In this document: positions 8,438-12,112 of the stretch, piece after piece
Position numbering within the stretch: position 1 is the stretch's first letter
Layout of the letters: every line of letters begins with the position of its first letter
DNA from: Bacteroidales bacterium
GTDB lineage: Bacteria > Bacteroidota > Bacteroidia > Bacteroidales > Bacteroidaceae
Direction of reading: 5' to 3'
Assembly (NCBI GenBank): GCA_030523385.1
Contig: JAUNIV010000037.1
Span: 1-12,112, forward strand
DNA length: 12,112 nucleotides
Position numbers and translations under genes: made by a program
Notes under the pieces: generated by a model
Databases searched by the model: none
What the model saw: the letters and a program-made list of their open reading frames with translations, nothing else
What the model was told of the DNA's origin: nothing

Positions 8438-8710
8438 AGATTTGGAAGGCCAAAAATTTGTTTCTTATTTGGACAAAAAAGTATGCAAAGACAATAATTG
8501 CATTCCATTAACTCCCATAAAACCTGCATCTTCCACCCAATTTGTACAAAACCATACATTTGACTTGCTTAAAAGTACTCTATAGCACCATCAAGCAGCC
8601 CTTGAAGTACTATATACCGCCTAATAACATACAATGGTCATTCACCGCACAAATAATAATGTATCGGTTTTTTGCCAAACATATACGTTTCAATGCAGCA
8701 ATATCTAAAT
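8438..8710. other. Gene-free upstream region of the enzyme operon
   Basis: This A/T-rich stretch between the GH76 promoter and the hairpin at 8711 has no convincing gene, tRNA or riboswitch. Visible details are a palindrome TTGTACAA at 8542-8549 that also occurs at 8425-8432 beside the -7 element, two AGTACT sites (near 8574 and 8606) flanking a weak tcaag/cttga inverted repeat, and a second -7-like box at 8676-8683. It may hold the binding site of the locus regulator, which is not in the window; nothing proves this. Confidence 0.5.
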
Positions 8711-8748
8711 AAGAATCCCGATAGACCAAGGGGACTATCGGGATCCTT
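8711..8748 (-). terminator. Hairpin terminator of susCD
   Basis: A perfect 10-bp inverted repeat, ATCCCGATAG (8715-8724) and CTATCGGGAT (8735-8744), with a 10-nt loop, is extended by three more pairs after one mismatch (AAG at 8711-8713 with CTT at 8746-8748). On the minus strand it is followed by a moderately T-rich run (TCTTATTTAG), which fits a weak intrinsic terminator or processing hairpin after susD. Without the inserted element it would begin about 29 nt after the susD stop, a normal terminator distance; now it is about 300 nt away. Confidence 0.65.
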
Positions 8749-8770
8749 CTAAATTTATACAACAGAATAC

Positions 8771-8778
8771 TTGTATTT
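8771..8778. repeat. Left copy of the 8-bp target-site duplication (TTGTATTT)
   Basis: TTGTATTT directly abuts the left end of the terminal inverted repeat at 8779 and is identical to 9049-9056 at the other end. An exact 8-bp match placed precisely at both outer borders of an inverted-repeat pair is the signature of transposition with 8-bp staggered cuts. Confidence 0.85.
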
Positions 8779-8795
8779 ACTCGTTGGCGGAATTA
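8779..8795 (+). repeat. Left terminal inverted repeat of the MITE
   Basis: ACTCGTTGGCGGAATTA pairs with the reverse complement of 9032-9048 at 16 of 17 positions. The single difference is T instead of C at the third base. The inner 14 bases (8782-8795) are a perfect match. Confidence 0.85.
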
Positions 8796-8879
8796 GATAG
8801 TTGACAATACCCGCTATACTATTAATAATCTATTGCTACGATGATTGATATCCTTTCCAATTCTATATAGATTACATTC

Positions 8880-8903
8880 ACCGTTCATCGACCGATGAAC
8901 GGT
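8880..8903. repeat. Hairpin 1 inside the MITE
   Basis: ACCGTTCATCG (8880-8890) and CGATGAACGGT (8893-8903) form a perfect 11-bp inverted repeat separated by two bases, so it can fold in either strand with a tight loop. The same sequence recurs, slightly changed, at 8945-8970. Confidence 0.8.
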
Positions 8904-8907
8904 CGAT

Positions 8908-8941
8908 GAAGTTATCTTCATTCGCCTTTGAAGTTATCTTC
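8908..8941. repeat. Two direct copies of GAAGTTATCTTC inside the MITE
   Basis: The 12-mer GAAGTTATCTTC is found exactly at 8908-8919 and again at 8930-8941, 22 bp apart start to start (about two helical turns). It lies between the two hairpins. Its outer bases are self-complementary (GAAG/CTTC), so each copy can also form a very small stem. It may be a transposase or host protein binding repeat; that is inference. Confidence 0.75.
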
Positions 8942-8944
8942 TGG

Positions 8945-8970
8945 CACCGTTCAGCGTTCGATGAACGGTG
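8945..8970. repeat. Hairpin 2 inside the MITE, a diverged copy of hairpin 1
   Basis: CACCGTTCA (8945-8953) and TGAACGGTG (8962-8970) form a perfect 9-bp inverted repeat with an 8-nt loop. The region 8945-8974 is a diverged direct copy of 8879-8908 (CACCGTTCA and CGATGAACGGT occur in both), showing that the hairpin unit was duplicated. Confidence 0.8.
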
Positions 8971-9031
8971 GATGCAGATAAACGTGCTGTAGTATAGAAA
9001 ATATTCCTCCTTTGACATCTACTATCATTTT

Positions 9032-9048
9032 TAATTCCGCCAACGGGT
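9032..9048 (-). repeat. Right terminal inverted repeat of the MITE
   Basis: On the plus strand this reads TAATTCCGCCAACGGGT, the reverse complement of the left end apart from one base. It ends directly against the right target duplication. Confidence 0.85.
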
Positions 9049-9056
9049 TTGTATTT
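9049..9056. repeat. Right copy of the 8-bp target-site duplication (TTGTATTT)
   Basis: This is identical to 8771-8778. Base 9056 is the third base of the susD stop codon (TAA on the minus strand), so the insertion duplicated the end of the stop codon and left the protein unchanged. Confidence 0.85.
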
Positions 9057-11044
9057 TATTTTAAAGCCGGAACGCCTGACTCCAAAGGCCAATAAGGATT
9101 CTGATAAAGCGTACTCTGCTCAACAGAAGCATAGTCGGGCGAAGTCAACAAGAATTGCTTGAGTGGCAACGGATCCAAATAATGCGCCATGCGCCATGTC
9201 AACCCGTCTGCAAAATCATTGTTGATCATATTCACTTCATGCGGACGATAATATTCACTGAGTTCAGGAGACGACATGTTTGCATTTACACCACCGTCTG
9301 TCACTGCATCCGGATACCATTCTGCCATGGGAGTATTCCATACATGGAAGCCTTCAATGTGAGCCGGGTGATCTATCAACTGTTCGAATGAACGCCAACG
9401 CTTCAAGTCGAAGTCACGCAATCTTTCAGACAGCATCTCGCAGCGGCGTTCACGACGGATATTATACAGGACCTTGTCCGACAGTAATTGGCCGGCAGTC
9501 CATGCACCCCAATCAGCAACTTCCTGGTTCATATCCGTGGCATTGATGGCTAATTGTGGGTTTTGGGCTTCGCCTACGAAACCGGCAGCCTCACGTATTT
9601 TTCTCCAATATTCCATGATGTGTCCGGAATTTACATCCTTGGTCAACATATATTGAGCTTCCATATAATTGAGCAATGCTTCCGTAGCACGGAACAATAC
9701 ACATACATTTTCACCATTACCACGGTTTCTGCAATTGGAACGGTCAAAAGTCATACCTTTGCGGATAGTGTAACCTGATACATACGGACCCTCGATAACA
9801 AATGTAATCAAGTGCGGAATCGGCTCTATTTCTGTCCAGTGTGTACCGGCTGCATCATTTACGTTTTTAAAGCAATTGATATCTCCCGGTTTCTTCAAAA
9901 AGATAAAAAGACGGGGGTCGCGATTAGTAGCTACTTTCTCAATGGTCGTATCATCGTACGTATAACTGGAAGCGTAGCGCGGCAAACCGTCTGCCATAAG
10001 GTAACCCTCTACCATTGAACGGGTATATCCCCCATGACTGTTATATTGGGCTGCTACTTCTACATTATTCGTGACGCCAAGTGCAATGCTGTATTCACGC
10101 CACAACAATACTTCCGGTTTATTGGAGCAATCCGTAGTACCCCAAATCTCAAAATACGGGTTTGATTCTCCTTCTGCTTGCGGGAGGACACCGTTGTTGA
10201 TACTGAGGGTGCTTTTATACTTCTCTGCAACAATCTCGGCAGTAGCCACACTTTGCTCAAAGAACCATTTTGCTTCGGCATCAATAGAGCCGGTAGGATA
10301 AGAATAATTGGGGTTCTTTTCCGCACCGGGCCATCCTTCACCATTGGGCACAAAAGCTGTACCGGCAAAATTGGTCAGCCAAGATCCCATATAGAGCGCA
10401 ACTCTTGATTTGAACAACAGGGCTACATCACGACTGATACGTGTATGACGATTCTCAAAGTTATCGGCCATGTAAGAAACGGCAGTATCAAGGTCAGTAA
10501 TGATAGAACGGGCAACTTCATTGCATGGTTCACGATGGTTGGCTGCCACCAAAATAGCCTCATCGTCCGGCAATACCTCTTTCACTATAGGCAAGTCTCC
10601 AAACTTCAACAGCATTTTGAAATACTCATAAGCACGGAAAAAGTAAAGTTCGCCGATGTATTGCTTGATATTTGTTTCAGAACCGGTAAGTATTCCATTT
10701 GCAAAATTGGTCTCCAGACGTTCTATCATGAAATTAAGGTTGCGGACATTCCCCCATGACCAATTACCGTTGTCTTGACCGGTAAGCCAACGCGAAGTAT
10801 CAAAACGGTCGCTGGGCACCTTGTTAGTCTGTACATCGGTGTCATTATCGTAAGGATAAAAATTATCATGACCGGGAAGTACATCCTGATAGAATTGATT
10901 GGCTGCAGCCTGTGCCTGATTCTCTGTTGTATAGAAACTTTCAGGAGTCAGCGATGAAGGGGGTTCCTGTTCCAAGAAATCATTGCAGGAAACCATAGCG
11001 GCCGATAAGGCTAATATAATTATAGATGATTTATAACGTTTCAT
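9056..11044 (-). CDS. SusD/RagB-family outer-membrane glycan-binding lipoprotein
   Basis: This 662-residue protein is a SusD-like lipoprotein, the substrate-binding lid of the SusC transporter on the cell surface. It has a type II signal (hydrophobic 7-18, then MVSC with lipid-anchored C20) followed by NDFLEQEPPSSLTPESFY, the usual start of mature SusD proteins. The N-terminal helical TPR-like region includes LYFFRAYEYFKMLLKFGDLPIV, typical of the family. The C-terminal SusD domain includes RRERRCEMLSERLRDFDLKRWRSF and the near-terminal HYLDPLPLKQF and NPYWP. At 662 residues it is at the long end for the family. It starts 12 bp after the susC stop, so the two are co-transcribed. The stop codon lies exactly at the border of an inserted MITE-like element. 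The glycan bound is inferred as alpha-mannan-type from the neighbouring enzymes. Confidence 0.95.
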   Translation of the reverse strand: MKRYKSSIIILALSAAMVSCNDFLEQEPPSSLTPESFYTTENQAQAAANQFYQDVLPGHDNFYPYDNDTDVQTNKVPSDRFDTSRWLTGQDNGNWSWGNVRNLNFMIERLETNFANGILTGSETNIKQYIGELYFFRAYEYFKMLLKFGDLPIVKEVLPDDEAILVAANHREPCNEVARSIITDLDTAVSYMADNFENRHTRISRDVALLFKSRVALYMGSWLTNFAGTAFVPNGEGWPGAEKNPNYSYPTGSIDAEAKWFFEQSVATAEIVAEKYKSTLSINNGVLPQAEGESNPYFEIWGTTDCSNKPEVLLWREYSIALGVTNNVEVAAQYNSHGGYTRSMVEGYLMADGLPRYASSYTYDDTTIEKVATNRDPRLFIFLKKPGDINCFKNVNDAAGTHWTEIEPIPHLITFVIEGPYVSGYTIRKGMTFDRSNCRNRGNGENVCVLFRATEALLNYMEAQYMLTKDVNSGHIMEYWRKIREAAGFVGEAQNPQLAINATDMNQEVADWGAWTAGQLLSDKVLYNIRRERRCEMLSERLRDFDLKRWRSFEQLIDHPAHIEGFHVWNTPMAEWYPDAVTDGGVNANMSSPELSEYYRPHEVNMINNDFADGLTWRMAHYLDPLPLKQFLLTSPDYASVEQSTLYQNPYWPLESGVPALK

Positions 11045-11056
11045 AGTGATTATTTG

Positions 11057-12112
11057 TTAGAAAGATAAATTAAGTCCGAATGAATATGTTCTCGAAAGTG
11101 GATAACCATTGTTTCTGCTTGCGTCTTCACCCACGGTCTCCGGGTCGAATTGTTCCGGCAAACTGGAGAATGTGAAAAGATTCTCATCAGAGAAGAATAC
11201 ACGGAGATTTTTCACACCAAACTTTCCGGTGACACGCTGTGGAATCGTATAACCTACCTGTAGATTCTTCATACGCATATAAGCTCCGTTCAGGATATAG
11301 CGTGACTGGGCTTGGGTATTCTTAGAACCTAAATATACGCGCGGCAACCAAGCATCTTGGTTTACTTCACGATACCCATTCTGTACTGACCATGTATTCT
11401 CATCACGATAGTAGTCTTGCACAGAAGTAAGACCGCAGGCACCCCATGTGTCACCGGTTGAACCAAACAGCCATTGCGAAGCACCACCTGTCCAAATATC
11501 ACGTTTCATCACCCCCTGGAAGAACATACGTATATCGAATCCTTTCCAGTTTGCATTCAAATCAAGTCCGAAGAGGAAGCGGGGTGTACTGTTACCCAAC
11601 AATTTTTTATCACCGTGATCAGCCAAAGTATTGGCTCCTTGCCCGATGCGACCATCACCATTGAGGTCGGCATACATGATGTCTCCGGCTCCCCAGTTAC
11701 TACCCAAATAAGATTGGTCAACTTTTGCCAAATGGGCATCCATCTCTTCTTGACTCTTGGCTATGCCAATTGTTTCATATCCCCAAATTTCATTGGTATA
11801 ATGACCCACAAGGCGTCTTCCTAAATCTCCTGTCGGATTGTTGGGATAACGGGTTATCTTGGTTCGTGCATCTGACAGGTTGAAAGTCGCACTGTATGAC
11901 AAGCCATTGGAAAGTTGGTCACGCCAGCCTATTTGCACCTCCCATCCGGTCGTACGAAGGTCGGTATTATTAGTTACAGGCACACCGGTTCCCAAGATAG
12001 ACGGAAGTTCCGGAGCATTACCCACCATGTTTTTGGTATTACGGATAAAATAATCGAAACTACCCCATAATTTATTGTTGAAAATACCAAAATCAGCACC
12101 TATGTTATAGCT
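11057..12112 (-). CDS. SusC/RagA-family TonB-dependent transporter, C-terminal part (5' end outside the window)
   Basis: The frame is open from the stop at 11057-11059 to the window edge, giving the last 351 residues of a SusC-like outer-membrane transporter of about 1,000 residues. The visible part is the C-terminal half of the beta-barrel. Family signatures are GDIMYADLNGDGRIG, the LLGNSTPRFLFGLDLNANWKGFDIRMFFQG block, the LNGAYMRMKNLQVGYTIP strand and the end RTYSFGLNLSF with a terminal phenylalanine, as needed for barrel assembly. The in-frame Met at 12026-12028 is internal: SYNIGADFGIFNNKLWGSFDYF, barrel sequence, precedes it without a stop. With SusD it imports oligosaccharides using TonB energy. 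The N-terminal carboxypeptidase-like, plug and any signalling domains are not in the window. Confidence 0.95.
   Translation of the reverse strand, partial: SYNIGADFGIFNNKLWGSFDYFIRNTKNMVGNAPELPSILGTGVPVTNNTDLRTTGWEVQIGWRDQLSNGLSYSATFNLSDARTKITRYPNNPTGDLGRRLVGHYTNEIWGYETIGIAKSQEEMDAHLAKVDQSYLGSNWGAGDIMYADLNGDGRIGQGANTLADHGDKKLLGNSTPRFLFGLDLNANWKGFDIRMFFQGVMKRDIWTGGASQWLFGSTGDTWGACGLTSVQDYYRDENTWSVQNGYREVNQDAWLPRVYLGSKNTQAQSRYILNGAYMRMKNLQVGYTIPQRVTGKFGVKNLRVFFSDENLFTFSSLPEQFDPETVGEDASRNNGYPLSRTYSFGLNLSF

Larger units (their letters stand above)
8779..9048. mobile_element. MITE-like non-autonomous element, 270 bp
   Basis: The element is bounded by 17-bp terminal inverted repeats that differ at one base: ACTCGTTGGCGGAATTA at the left and, read inward from the right, ACCCGTTGGCGGAATTA. 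It is flanked on both sides by the exact 8-bp duplication TTGTATTT. It has no reading frame able to encode a transposase, so it must be mobilised in trans by a related insertion sequence. Several IS families make 8-bp duplications (for example IS1595, IS66, ISL3 and ISAs1); I cannot assign the parent. Inside are two related hairpins and a 12-bp direct repeat. The right duplication begins within the susD stop codon, which stays TAA. The near-identical ends and exact duplication suggest a fairly recent insertion. Orientation cannot be defined. Confidence 0.85.

Noticed and set aside
8392..8559. A 55-codon minus-strand ORF (starts MYGFVQIGW, five Cys) ending 11 nt inside GH76, as a possible leader peptide or small protein
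   Set aside because: The likely GH76 promoter element (8430-8437) lies inside it, the composition resembles random A/T-rich DNA, and there is no ribosome site or family resemblance.
8879..8974. The repeated hairpins as a CRISPR array
   Set aside because: There are only two diverged units with no constant repeat and spacer pattern. They lie inside a bounded inverted-repeat element.
8779..9048. A small coding gene inside the MITE (for example the 25-codon ORF starting MIVDVKGG on the minus strand)
   Set aside because: It is short and runs into the hairpin repeats, and the element's structure is fully explained as a non-coding transposable element.
12026..12028. Met at this position as the start of a short separate barrel protein
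   Set aside because: The frame is open upstream to the window edge with SusC barrel sequence, so this Met is internal to a truncated-by-window SusC gene.

Overview
The window is a stretch of a Bacteroidota (Bacteroides/Phocaeicola-like) polysaccharide utilisation locus (PUL). Every gene lies on the minus strand. The evidence for the lineage is a SusC/SusD pair, a set of exported glycoside hydrolases, short A/T-rich gene leaders without a clear Shine-Dalgarno sequence, and a Bacteroides-type TAnnTTTG promoter element. TGA, TAA and sense codons are used as in the standard code.

Layout in the direction of transcription (high to low coordinates): the 3' part of susC (11057 to the window edge); susD (9056-11044), 12 bp after susC; a 653-bp gap without a gene (8403-9055); then five closely spaced enzyme genes with gaps of 18-45 bp: GH76 endo-alpha-1,6-mannanase (7194-8402), GH125 exo-alpha-1,6-mannosidase (5688-7175), GH3 beta-glycosidase with an inserted PA14 domain (3183-5642), GH97 of the retaining type (1200-3158), and GH38 alpha-mannosidase (stop at 42). 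SusC/SusD would bind and import glycan at the outer membrane. GH76 would cut an alpha-1,6-mannan backbone, GH125 and GH38 would trim alpha-mannose, and GH97 and GH3 would remove non-mannose side sugars (most likely alpha-galactose or beta-L-arabinopyranose, and a beta-linked sugar). The inferred substrate is therefore a decorated alpha-mannan, such as a fungal galactomannan-like heteroglycan, rather than plain baker's-yeast mannan.

The gap between susD and GH76 holds three things. (1) A 270-bp non-coding element (8779-9048) has 17-bp terminal inverted repeats with one mismatch and an exact 8-bp target duplication on each side. It looks like a MITE that landed exactly at the last base of the susD stop codon and preserved it. 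Inside are two related hairpins and a 12-bp direct repeat. (2) A strong hairpin (8711-8748) was probably the original susD terminator, now pushed away from its gene by the MITE. (3) A likely promoter lies just upstream of GH76. The locus is therefore probably read as at least two units, susCD and the enzyme genes.

The second anomaly is at the left edge. The GH38 frame carries an in-frame TGA at codon 378, just after the last catalytic motif, and the same frame then continues with a sequence that looks like normal GH38. This suggests a nonsense mutation that leaves the catalytic domain without its C-terminal half, or a sequence error. No RNA genes, CRISPR arrays or regulator genes are visible.
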